From IMG/VR virus record IMGVR_UViG_3300048839_000889, positions 1-38,888 of that record: a DNA stretch of 38,888 nucleotides. One strand, given 5' to 3'. This document shows positions 29,738 to 35,727 of the stretch, piece by piece. How positions within the stretch are numbered: position 1 is the first letter of the stretch; each line of letters starts with the position of its first letter. The position numbers and the translations under genes were made by a program. Source of the stretch: a virus. The notes under the pieces are model-generated. The model made no database searches. It saw only the letters and a program-made list of their open reading frames with translations, and had not been told where the DNA came from.

Positions 29738-30196
29738 ATGTGGGCTTCCGCACTGCTCGCCGCCACCCCAACCGCTGACGACTACGGCATCCAATGGGAC
29801 GCCATTCTCGTCGCGATGATCGTCACGTTCCCGGTGCTCATCACCGCGATCGTCGGGGCTGTCTTTTCGATCCGCTCGACGCGCGGCCTGCACGAACGCA
29901 CCGAGCGAGTCGAAACAGCGGTCACGACCGGCAACGGCAAGTCGTTGGCGCAATATGTGATGGACAACGAGCACCGGCTGCTCGCGCTGGGCGAGAAGGT
30001 GGACCGCATCGACGAACGTGTCGAAACAGCGGTCGCCTGGCAGGACACACACAGCGAAGAGGACGACGCCAACTTCGCACAGGCGCGCGACGCTATCGCC
30101 CGCCAAGACGGCCGCTTCGACACGCTCGAGTCGATGCTCGCCAAGCTGCTCGCCCCGAAGACTCGGGCCCGCAAGCCGAAGACCCCACAGAGCTGA
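29738..30196 (+). CDS. DUF2746-like membrane protein, 152 aa
   Basis: One N-terminal membrane helix (residues about 22-43, WDAILVAMIVTFPVLITAIVGAVF) followed by a long charged coiled coil (LHERTERVETAV, RLLALGEKVDRIDERVE). This layout fits DUF2746 proteins, found beside lysins in actinophages and suspected to assist lysis as holin-like or spanin-like factors. Starts six bases after the lysin stop, with no strong ribosome site. Confidence 0.75.
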   Translation: MWASALLAATPTADDYGIQWDAILVAMIVTFPVLITAIVGAVFSIRSTRGLHERTERVETAVTTGNGKSLAQYVMDNEHRLLALGEKVDRIDERVETAVAWQDTHSEEDDANFAQARDAIARQDGRFDTLESMLAKLLAPKTRARKPKTPQS

Positions 30197-30232
30197 CTGT
30201 CCGCACGTGCGGACACTTTCGAGGCCAAATAC

Positions 30233-30262
30233 CGGCACACGCAGGCCAAGGTCCGGACGGTC
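30233..30262 (+). promoter_or_regulatory. Possible promoter of the metallophosphoesterase gene
   Basis: CGGCAC, 18 bp, ACGGTC, 26 bases before GTG 30289. The 92-base gap upstream also has a dyad, TGTCCGCACGTGCGGACA, near 30198-30215. Confidence 0.45.
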
Positions 30263-30288
30263 CAGGTGGAGCCAATAGGAGGCCCCCT

Positions 30289-31497
30289 GTGCCATTCATC
30301 TCGCAAGTGTTCAAAGAACACCCGCAAGCGCTCCAAGACCTGATCGCCGGAGACTCCGTCGCAAAGGTCGCAGCACGCTACGGCGTCAAAGCGCAACGTG
30401 TCACCAGCGGCTGGAAGTACTACCGCGGCAAAGTCGGACCCCGCAAAGACGACGCACCACCCGCAGACCCCGAAGCAACCAGCGAAGCCCGCCGAGCAGC
30501 AGCCGACGAGCAGCGCCGCAAAGAGATAGACCGGCTGCGTCGCGAGCTCGCCAAGGCTGGCGGCCGCATCGAAGAACTCGAGAAGTTTCTCGACCGGTAC
30601 GCCAGCATCAAGCCCGCAGACATGAAGGTGCCCACCTGGTTGCGCCCCAAAGCACGCAAGTCGCGCACCCACCACGCCACCCCTGTCCTCATGCTGTCCG
30701 ACCTGCACCTCGACGAAGTGGTGGAGCTCGCCGAAATGGACGGCCTCAACGAGTACAACCGCAAGATCGCCCAGGAACGGCTCAACACGGTCATCAACAA
30801 CGTGTGTGAACTGCTGCGCACCTACGTGGCCGGTGTCGAGATTGACGGCATCGTCGTCGCCATCATCGGCGACATCATCACCGGCGCCATACACGAAGAG
30901 CTCGCCGACACGAACGAGTCACCCGTCCCCGCCACCATCGTCCACTGGGTGCCCATCCTTGCGTCGGCGCTTGTCCGGCTCGCAGACGAGTTCGGGCATG
31001 TGTTCGTCCCGTGCGTTGACGGCAACCATGACCGCACCACGAAGAAGACCCGCAAGAAGAAGCGGGCCGAGTCGTCGAACGCGTGGATCATCTACAACTG
31101 GCTTGCCGACACGCTGCGTCACGACAACCGGATCACGTTCAGTATCACCCCGAGCCCCGAGCAGGTCGTCAACGTGTATGGTACAACGTTCCTGCTGTCG
31201 CACGGTGACAGCTTTCGGTCAGCTGGCGGTGTCGGTGGCCTGTACCCGGCGCTCCTCAAATGGCTGCTGCGCCGCAAAGACCTGTACAGCCAGAAGGGTA
31301 CACCGTTCGACTATGCACTCATCGGCCACTGGCATCAGCTGCTCTGGGGCCGCGACTTCGTCGTCAACGGCAGCTTGAAGGGCTACGACGAGTACGCCAA
31401 GGACGGCGGCTTCGGATTCGAACGCCCCCAGCAGGCCCTGTTCATCGTGTCGCCAGAGAACGGCATCGTGCAGCGCATGCCTGTGTTTGCAGACTGA
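30289..31497 (+). CDS. HTH - coiled coil - metallophosphoesterase, 402 aa
   Basis: Calcineurin-like phosphoesterase. The metal-binding motifs are all present: DLH at 138-140, GD at 194-195, GNHD at 245-248, His305 in LSHGD and GHWH at 346-349, which indicates an active dinuclear enzyme. In front lie an HTH-like segment (residues about 10-45, ALQDLIAGDSVAKVAARYGVKAQRVTSGWKYYRGKV) and a coiled coil (residues 60-105). GTG 30289 is preceded by AGGAGG, so the much longer in-frame reading upstream is rejected. The substrate may be nucleic acid ends or a nucleotide. Its place in the lysis block is unusual. Confidence 0.88.
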   Translation: MPFISQVFKEHPQALQDLIAGDSVAKVAARYGVKAQRVTSGWKYYRGKVGPRKDDAPPADPEATSEARRAAADEQRRKEIDRLRRELAKAGGRIEELEKFLDRYASIKPADMKVPTWLRPKARKSRTHHATPVLMLSDLHLDEVVELAEMDGLNEYNRKIAQERLNTVINNVCELLRTYVAGVEIDGIVVAIIGDIITGAIHEELADTNESPVPATIVHWVPILASALVRLADEFGHVFVPCVDGNHDRTTKKTRKKKRAESSNAWIIYNWLADTLRHDNRITFSITPSPEQVVNVYGTTFLLSHGDSFRSAGGVGGLYPALLKWLLRRKDLYSQKGTPFDYALIGHWHQLLWGRDFVVNGSLKGYDEYAKDGGFGFERPQQALFIVSPENGIVQRMPVFAD

Positions 31498-31500
31498 CCC

Positions 31501-31529
31501 TGGCGCTGGTGCGATCAGCGCGGACAGTC
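31501..31529 (+). promoter_or_regulatory. Predicted leaderless promoter of the holin-like gene
   Basis: TGGCGC, 17 bp, ACAGTC, then six bases to ATG 31536. Confidence 0.6.
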
Positions 31530-31535
31530 ACCCAC

Positions 31536-31760
31536 ATGACTGACGCACGCTCACGCGCTATCCGTACCACCGTCCAGGCTCTCGTCGCTCTGGCTGCCCT
31601 GTTCGTCCTCGTCACGCCGCTCCTGTCGGCGTTCGGGATCGACATCGACCCGGAGATCAGGACAGCCATCGGCGTGTTCCTCACCGGGCTCGTGTCCTGG
31701 GTGCAGAACACGTTCGAGGCCAAGGGCATCCTCCCCACGCTCGCCCCACCCACCAAGTGA
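31536..31760 (+). CDS. Holin-like membrane protein, 74 aa
   Basis: Two hydrophobic helices (TVQALVALAALFVLVTPLLSAFGI and IGVFLTGLVSWVQNTF) with a short polar hairpin and a proline-rich tail; size and topology fit an actinophage holin. Holins open the membrane so the lysin reaches the wall. Two genes after the lysin region. Which of the four membrane proteins here acts as holin or antiholin cannot be decided. Confidence 0.72.
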   Translation: MTDARSRAIRTTVQALVALAALFVLVTPLLSAFGIDIDPEIRTAIGVFLTGLVSWVQNTFEAKGILPTLAPPTK

Positions 31761-31766
31761 CCGACC

Positions 31767-32009
31767 ATGGTCAAGCCGGGGGCGGTCGCAGCAGTTGGAG
31801 CGCTCGTGGCAGCTGGCTGCATCGACGTCGCGATCATCGCGTCAACCGGCGACTCCATCACGGCAGCGTGCCGACGGCATCCTGTTGTGACCACAGTTGT
31901 GCTGGCTGCGTTCGTGGCGCACCTGACGGGACGGCCTCGCTGCCTGTACTGGGCGGACCCGTTCCGGGCGATCGGTGCTGTGGCTGACCGGGTGCACCGT
32001 CATGCGTGA
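31767..32009 (+). CDS. Small two-helix membrane protein, 80 aa
   Basis: Two hydrophobic stretches (AVAAVGALVAAGCIDVAIIA and HPVVTTVVLAAFVAHLTG) with a basic loop and tail. Six bases after the holin-like gene. Possibly a second holin or antiholin. Confidence 0.65.
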   Translation: MVKPGAVAAVGALVAAGCIDVAIIASTGDSITAACRRHPVVTTVVLAAFVAHLTGRPRCLYWADPFRAIGAVADRVHRHA

Positions 32010-32094
32010 CCGGGCCGTCATCGTGTTCCTGCTCATCTTGGCGTTCGAGATCGGCGTCTCGATCGGCTTGCTGCAATGGCTGGGCACACCGTGA
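32002..32094 (+). CDS. Very small single-helix membrane protein, 30 aa
   Basis: Starts at 32002 inside the end of the previous gene and ends four bases into the next (GTGA). It is almost entirely one membrane helix (VIVFLLILAFEIGVSIGLL). Overlaps on both sides and membrane character like its neighbours support it as real. Confidence 0.5.
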   Translation: MRDRAVIVFLLILAFEIGVSIGLLQWLGTP

Positions 32095-32429
32095 GTGACC
32101 GGCTGACCGTCTCCGCCTGCGGCATCCTGGTAGCACTCATCTTTGGTGCCGTCGGCCTTGTCGCCGTGTCCACCGCGTCGATCGGTGCGGACATCAACCG
32201 GCGTGCCGAGCAGGCGTGGACACAGGTACTCCCCGACGGTGCAGTCCGCGAGGCTGCCGGCTGCGTGGACGGTGATCAGGGCCAACACTGCGAGGTGGTG
32301 TTCCGCGTCGAACAGGATGGCGTCATGTACCGGTGCCAGGCCTGGTGGGGCCCGGAGATCGACGGGGTGACACCCGCAGCGATGCAGCCTGACCGCATCC
32401 CGTGCGTCACCGTCGAGAAATCTGGCTGA
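32091..32429 (+). CDS. Membrane-anchored protein with extracytoplasmic domain, 112 aa
   Basis: GTG start at 32091 overlaps the preceding stop. One N-terminal helix (residues 8-30) is followed by about 80 polar residues with four cysteines, as expected for a domain facing the cell wall. In a lysis block, spanin-like or superinfection-exclusion roles are possible. An alternative ATG at 32076 adds five residues. Confidence 0.65.
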   Translation: MSDRLTVSACGILVALIFGAVGLVAVSTASIGADINRRAEQAWTQVLPDGAVREAAGCVDGDQGQHCEVVFRVEQDGVMYRCQAWWGPEIDGVTPAAMQPDRIPCVTVEKSG

Positions 32430-32434
32430 CCTGC

Positions 32435-32464
32435 TTGCATAACGGTGGAGTCACCGACACTGTG
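32435..32464 (+). promoter_or_regulatory. Predicted promoter of the 32578 gene
   Basis: TTGCAT, 18 bp, ACTGTG. It shares GCATAACGGTG with the leftward early promoter at 3772-3800, setting this last rightward gene apart from the late promoters. Confidence 0.5.
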
Positions 32465-32504
32465 TGTTTCATAGCCAGGACGGGAACCCTGGTGAGCAGG
32501 AGTT

Positions 32505-32533
32505 GAGGCCCGGTGGGGGATTCACCGGGCCTC
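32505..32533 (+). terminator. Leader hairpin / attenuator
   Basis: Arms GAGGCCCGGTG and CACCGGGCCTC, 11 perfect pairs, seven-base loop. It lies between promoter 32435-32464 and ATG 32578. It may end late transcription or form, with an upstream CCAGG/CCTGG dyad, a small structured RNA. Confidence 0.65.
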
Positions 32534-32577
32534 CTCCATGTTCAAGGCCGCTTGTTGCCGAACCGATGCCTACGGGT

Positions 32578-33048
32578 ATGAGTCGAAGGCGCAAACAGGT
32601 GTCCCGCCGGCCCAGCCGCGAACGGATGCGTGACGCGTGGGGCGACGTGTACCAGGCGATGAGCGGACTGTCACGGCTACCCACCGCCGCCAAACTGCCG
32701 CCCGACATGGTGCACGACCTCAACGACACCGTGGACCGCCTACACGCCGGCGGTGCCGTCACCGCCGCCGACTGCGACCTGCTCCTGTGGGCTGTCCTCG
32801 CCGTCGACCCGAACCACCGGCACCTGCTCACCCGCGCCGTGTTCGGTTTGGCCGGCCCGCCAGGCAGCCGGTTCGGACGCTCCGACCTGCTCACAGTGCA
32901 CGACCTGCTCGAAGACATGATGCAACAGCTACGAGACCGCTACGGCGCCGACGTGGTGGACGCTGCGGAAACGCTGATACGTGGCGGCACCGACGCCGAC
33001 ACAGCCCTCGACATCGCCAAAGAGATCATGGACCACAAGGTGCCGTGA
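32578..33048 (+). CDS. Unknown helical protein convergent with integrase, 156 aa
   Basis: Basic N-terminus (SRRRKQVSRRPSRERMRDAW), then a helical, acidic body (DLLTVHDLLEDMMQQLRDRYGADVVDAAETLI). ATG 32578 chosen; ATG 32566 in frame is an alternative. The long reading back to 32464 covers the hairpin and is rejected. Its own promoter, structured leader and position at the end of the late block next to the integrase would suit a gene expressed in lysogeny, but no DNA-binding domain is recognisable. Confidence 0.72.
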   Translation: MSRRRKQVSRRPSRERMRDAWGDVYQAMSGLSRLPTAAKLPPDMVHDLNDTVDRLHAGGAVTAADCDLLLWAVLAVDPNHRHLLTRAVFGLAGPPGSRFGRSDLLTVHDLLEDMMQQLRDRYGADVVDAAETLIRGGTDADTALDIAKEIMDHKVP

Positions 33049-33051
33049 CTG

Positions 33052-34158
33052 TCACAAGATTGACAGGGCCCGGTCCAGGTGGTCGGAGTCTGCACCCACA
33101 TACCTCGCATGGGTGAACCTCGGGTTGGAATGGCCGAGCATCCGGCTCGCATCCTCCAACGTCACACCCCGGGCCAGCCACTGTGTTGCGGCGTGATGCC
33201 GCAACGAGTGGAACGTCATCCCTGCCGGCCAGCCAGCCGCCTCGTGAGCCGGCTGCCACGACCGGCGGTTCCAGTTGGACCGGCGTAGCGTCCGGCCTCT
33301 CACCGTTGAGAACACCAGCTGGTCCCCATCCAGACCATCCAACGTGGCCGCCAGGTCGTCGACCAGGTCCCGCGGGATGGGAGCCCACCGAACGCCAGCA
33401 GAAGTCTTCGGTGGCCGTATTTCCAGGGCGCCGCTGTCCCCTTCGCCAACCTGGCGCAGAACCTGCACGCGCCGCTCCTGGAGCGACACGTCGCAAGGCC
33501 TGACGGCAATCGCCTCACCCCACCGCAAACCAGTACCAGCAGCGAACCGGACAAGCAGACTGTCGATGTCACGGTCCATCGCCCCAGCCAACGCAGCCAC
33601 CTGGGCGGGCGTCGGCACCAGCTCCGGTGGCACCAGCTCGAACGGGTCCTGGGCACGGCGAGGTGCACGCACACCGACCAGCGGATCTTCGGTCTGGCCC
33701 CACACGCCACGCTGCCGCCCATACATGACGACGCCACGCATCGCTTGCAGCACGCCGTTGACAGTCGAGCTCGACATGCCCTTCGCTGCGACCTGGTCAA
33801 GCACACGCTGCCAGTAGAGCGGCGTCATCGTTGACGCCCGCCGGGTGCCGACCGCCGGGATCAGATAGGTGCGCACCACTGACCGCATCTTGTCCCGATG
33901 GCGGACACCCCACGTGTTCGGCTCAGCCATCCACGACGATGCCAGCGCACCGATTGTCACGTGCGGCTGGACCGCCTCACCGGGAGCGCCGATCCGCAAC
34001 GCTTCCGCTGCGGCGATCTGGTGCGCTTCGGACGCTGTACCACATCGGTGTTCGTGCTGCTTGCCGCCCTCCTGCCAGTAGACCCGCCAGCGGTCCTTGG
34101 AGGGACGGACGCTGACAGGCCCGTAGCGGACCGTGTCGGCCGCTGGCCGCCGCCCCAT
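33052..34158 (-). CDS. int: Tyrosine integrase, 368 aa
   Basis: Site-specific recombinase for integration and excision. N-terminal arm-binding domain (RWRVYWQEGGKQHEHRCGTASEAHQIAAA), core-binding SAM-like domain (residues about 70-170), and catalytic domain with Arg about 211 in TGLRWGE, His-x-x-Arg at 317-320 in FHSLRHH, His in MLGHSNP and Tyr353 in HARYVG. All catalytic residues are present. ATG 34158 overlaps the stop of the excisionase-like gene (ATGA). Near the tRNA-Ala with flanking GTTYCTGGC repeats that are likely arm sites. Confidence 0.95.
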   Translation of the reverse strand: MGRRPAADTVRYGPVSVRPSKDRWRVYWQEGGKQHEHRCGTASEAHQIAAAEALRIGAPGEAVQPHVTIGALASSWMAEPNTWGVRHRDKMRSVVRTYLIPAVGTRRASTMTPLYWQRVLDQVAAKGMSSSTVNGVLQAMRGVVMYGRQRGVWGQTEDPLVGVRAPRRAQDPFELVPPELVPTPAQVAALAGAMDRDIDSLLVRFAAGTGLRWGEAIAVRPCDVSLQERRVQVLRQVGEGDSGALEIRPPKTSAGVRWAPIPRDLVDDLAATLDGLDGDQLVFSTVRGRTLRRSNWNRRSWQPAHEAAGWPAGMTFHSLRHHAATQWLARGVTLEDASRMLGHSNPRFTHARYVGADSDHLDRALSIL

Positions 34159-34418
34159 CAGGCAGCCACCTTTCGGCGAGGACCTCTGGGCCGGCTCACA
34201 AGGAGTTCAGGCGTCACATAGGCGGGGATGTTGACCGGCACTTCGGCCCGGCCGGACAGCCACTGCTCCACGTCGCTCACACGCCAGCGCACGCAGCGTG
34301 CCGCCAGGCGGTAGCGGGCCGGGAAGCCTGCCTCGTTGCTCAGTCGCCGGGCGGTGCTTTCGCTCACACCCAGCATGTCGGCCATTCCGGCCAGGTCCAT
34401 GAGACGTTCGTTGCTCAT
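34158..34418 (-). CDS. xis: Excisionase-type HTH protein, 86 aa
   Basis: MerR/AlpA-like winged HTH: MDLAGMADMLGVSESTARRLSNEAGFPARYRLAARCVRWRVSDVEQWL is the standard helix-turn-helix plus wing followed by the W..sDv..Wl ending of phage excisionases. ATG 34418 is chosen because the HTH starts there and the predicted promoter ends six bases upstream. Co-expressed with integrase through the ATGA overlap, so it may also regulate integrase. Confidence 0.82.
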   Translation of the reverse strand: MSNERLMDLAGMADMLGVSESTARRLSNEAGFPARYRLAARCVRWRVSDVEQWLSGRAEVPVNIPAYVTPELLVSRPRGPRRKVAA

Positions 34419-34424
34419 GGCGGC

Positions 34425-34452
34425 AACGGTGCTCGGTGCCCACTGTGCGCCA
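34425..34452 (-). promoter_or_regulatory. Predicted leaderless promoter of xis-int
   Basis: Minus-strand TGGCGC, 16 bp, ACCGTT, then six bases to ATG 34418. Confidence 0.5.
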
Positions 34453-34486
34453 TTCGGCCGCCACGGAGCGTCACCGGGTGGCAGGT

Positions 34487-34762
34487 GTTTCTGGCGGTTC
34501 CTGGCAGCCGACCGTCCCGGACCGCTGGAACACAGGGCGTTTCGCCCGTTGAACGCCTGCTTGCAAAGCGTGGGGTAGCGCACGTCGTTCCCCTTGTAGC
34601 TGCTGGGCGCGAGGCCCGTTTGTGGTGCCAGAAACGTTTGGTGGTTCCTGGCGGGTGGTGGAGGTGATGGGACTCGAACCCACGGCCTGCTGCTTGCAAA
34701 GCAGCTGCTCTAGCCAGCTGAGCTACACCCCCGGCGACGTTGAGGCTACCCGCGTTTCTGGC
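34487..34762. other. attP: Probable attP region: tRNA flanked by GTTYCTGGC repeats
   Basis: GTTTCTGGC or GTTCCTGGC occurs at 34487, 34497, 34644 and 34754 on the plus strand and at 34627-34635 on the minus strand, on both sides of the tRNA gene and next to xis-int. Tyrosine integrases commonly recombine within tRNA genes and bind short arm repeats around the core. A 13-bp copy of the anticodon-arm sequence (CTGCTTGCAAAGC) at 34557-34569 repeats 34690-34702. The rest of the 34419-34843 gap holds no gene. Confidence 0.65.
34656..34732 (-). tRNA. tRNA-Ala (anticodon TGC) with encoded CCA
   Basis: A full cloverleaf can be folded by eye: acceptor GGGGGTG/CACCTCC with the G3-U70 pair that defines alanine tRNAs, D arm GCTC/GAGC, anticodon stem GCTGC/GCAGC with loop TTTGCAA (anticodon TGC), T arm GTGGG/CCCAT with TTCGAGT, discriminator A and genomic CCA. 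It is 74 nt plus CCA. It may work as a phage tRNA and also serve as attP core, restoring the host gene on integration. Confidence 0.93.
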
Positions 34763-34843
34763 GTGCCCACCTAACCCGGCTGGAATGCGATGAGAGGTGC
34801 ACACGTCTCACTTTTTCCGGCGCGCTGGGGCCTTTCCGGTAGG

Positions 34844-35296
34844 TCAGGACACCCGGACCCTTCCGGCGGCTATTTCGCACACCCATGCGACCGTTACACC
34901 GAACTCGGCTGCGAGCGCCTTGGTGTTGCCTCCGATGCCGCCGACGTGCCGGTCCCGAATGATGGCGACCTGCTCGTCCGTCAGTTTGAGCGGTCGGCGG
35001 TCCCGCCTCCTGCTCATCATGTCGTGCGTGTTGTCCCGGTACGTGCCGAGCAGCAGGTGCAAAGGCTCGACGCACGACGGGTTGTCGCACATGTGACGTA
35101 CCACCATGCCCTTAGGGATCTTGCGGCGGTTGGCTCGCTCCCACGCCCACCGGTGCGCCCCGACCTGGCGGCGTCCCTCAGCGGTGAACTGTCCGTAGCG
35201 GCTGGTTCCGGTGCTGTGCGCTCCGGTCCATTCGAGGCAGCCGGTCAGCTCGTTGCGGCGGGTCTTGGCGTCGAAGCGCTCATCAATGGTGGGCAT
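34844..35296 (-). CDS. HNH endonuclease with C-terminal HTH, 150 aa
   Basis: Homing-type HNH nuclease: CLEWTGAHSTGTSRYGQF, then GAHRWAWERANRRKIPKGMVVRHMCDNPSCVEPLHLLLGT with the HNH His and Cys pair, NTHDMMSRRR, and a C-terminal HTH (LTDEQVAIIRDRHVGGIGGNTKALAAEFGVTVAWVCEIAAG). Such enzymes are usually mobile and sit next to conserved genes; here it is beside the tRNA and attP. Some HNH proteins instead assist packaging, but this one is far from the terminase. Confidence 0.88.
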   Translation of the reverse strand: MPTIDERFDAKTRRNELTGCLEWTGAHSTGTSRYGQFTAEGRRQVGAHRWAWERANRRKIPKGMVVRHMCDNPSCVEPLHLLLGTYRDNTHDMMSRRRDRRPLKLTDEQVAIIRDRHVGGIGGNTKALAAEFGVTVAWVCEIAAGRVRVS

Positions 35297-35301
35297 GCCG
35301 G

Positions 35302-35330
35302 CACGGTTGGCGCCCCAGCCTCAACGGCAA
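35302..35330 (-). promoter_or_regulatory. Predicted leaderless promoter of the HNH gene
   Basis: Minus-strand TTGCCG, 17 bp, ACCGTG, then five bases to ATG 35296. It starts two bases past the terminator at 35333-35350. Confidence 0.55.
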
Positions 35331-35332
35331 GA

Positions 35333-35350
35333 GCCCCGCCGAAGCGGGGC
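35333..35350 (-). terminator. Hairpin terminator after the 35612 gene
   Basis: Arms GCCCCGC and GCGGGGC, seven pairs, stable TTCG loop on the minus strand, eight bases past the stop at 35358. Confidence 0.7.
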
Positions 35351-35357
35351 CCTTGGG

Positions 35358-35612
35358 TCACACGGTCAGACCGTGGTCCATCGGTGATGGCACGTGCACG
35401 ACAGGGACGCACAGCACCTGTGCCCGGACACGTGCCGCAGGCAGCAGGCGCTCGTCGCTGACCCAGATGGCACACACGTTGCCGGACGGGCCGACGATGC
35501 TGCCAACCGGGAGCGGTCGGTCGTCGTCGTTGACGAAGACGCGGGGCGTGTGCCGACTGGCGGGTTCGCCACAGTGGGGACACTTCTCCACGGGGAGGCG
35601 GGAAGGGCGCAT
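35358..35612 (-). CDS. Small zinc-binding protein, 84 aa
   Basis: N-terminal CPHCGEPASRH gives a CxxC plus a distant Cys/His, a probable zinc site. The rest is beta-rich (RVFVNDDDRPLPVGSIVGPSGNVCAIWV). AAGGAG before ATG 35612. Single-gene unit with its own promoter and terminator and an operator-like palindrome upstream (35707-35725). Function unknown. Confidence 0.75.
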   Translation of the reverse strand: MRPSRLPVEKCPHCGEPASRHTPRVFVNDDDRPLPVGSIVGPSGNVCAIWVSDERLLPAARVRAQVLCVPVVHVPSPMDHGLTV

Positions 35613-35650
35613 AGCTTGTCTCCTTGCTTTGGTTGGGTGGTAGCGCCATC

Positions 35651-35679
35651 CACCGTCAGCGCTTCAACAACCATCGCAA
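35651..35679 (-). promoter_or_regulatory. Predicted promoter of the 35612 gene
   Basis: Minus-strand TTGCGA, 17 bp, ACGGTG, 38 bases before ATG 35612. A 19-bp palindrome lies 27 bases upstream of the first box. Confidence 0.6.
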
Positions 35680-35706
35680 GGGTTGGGCAGCAAGTCGCTG
35701 CCCAAT

Positions 35707-35725
35707 GTGCTACGAGTCGTAGCAC
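35707..35725. promoter_or_regulatory. Operator-like palindrome 1
   Basis: GTGCTACGAGTCGTAGCAC, a perfect 19-bp palindrome around a central G, just past the end of the adenine methyltransferase gene and upstream of the 35612 promoter. Two near-identical sites lie at 36882-36927. The centre GAGTC is a GANTC sequence. Confidence 0.75.
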
Positions 35726-35727
35726 AG

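Noticed and set aside
29794-30288. In-frame upstream extension of the metallophosphoesterase
   Set aside because: It overlaps the DUF2746-like gene almost completely, while GTG 30289 has an AGGAGG site at the right distance.
33049-33066. CTGTCA/TGACAG hairpin at the convergence of the 32578 gene and integrase
   Set aside because: Only six pairs, and it overlaps the integrase stop codon; too weak to call a terminator.
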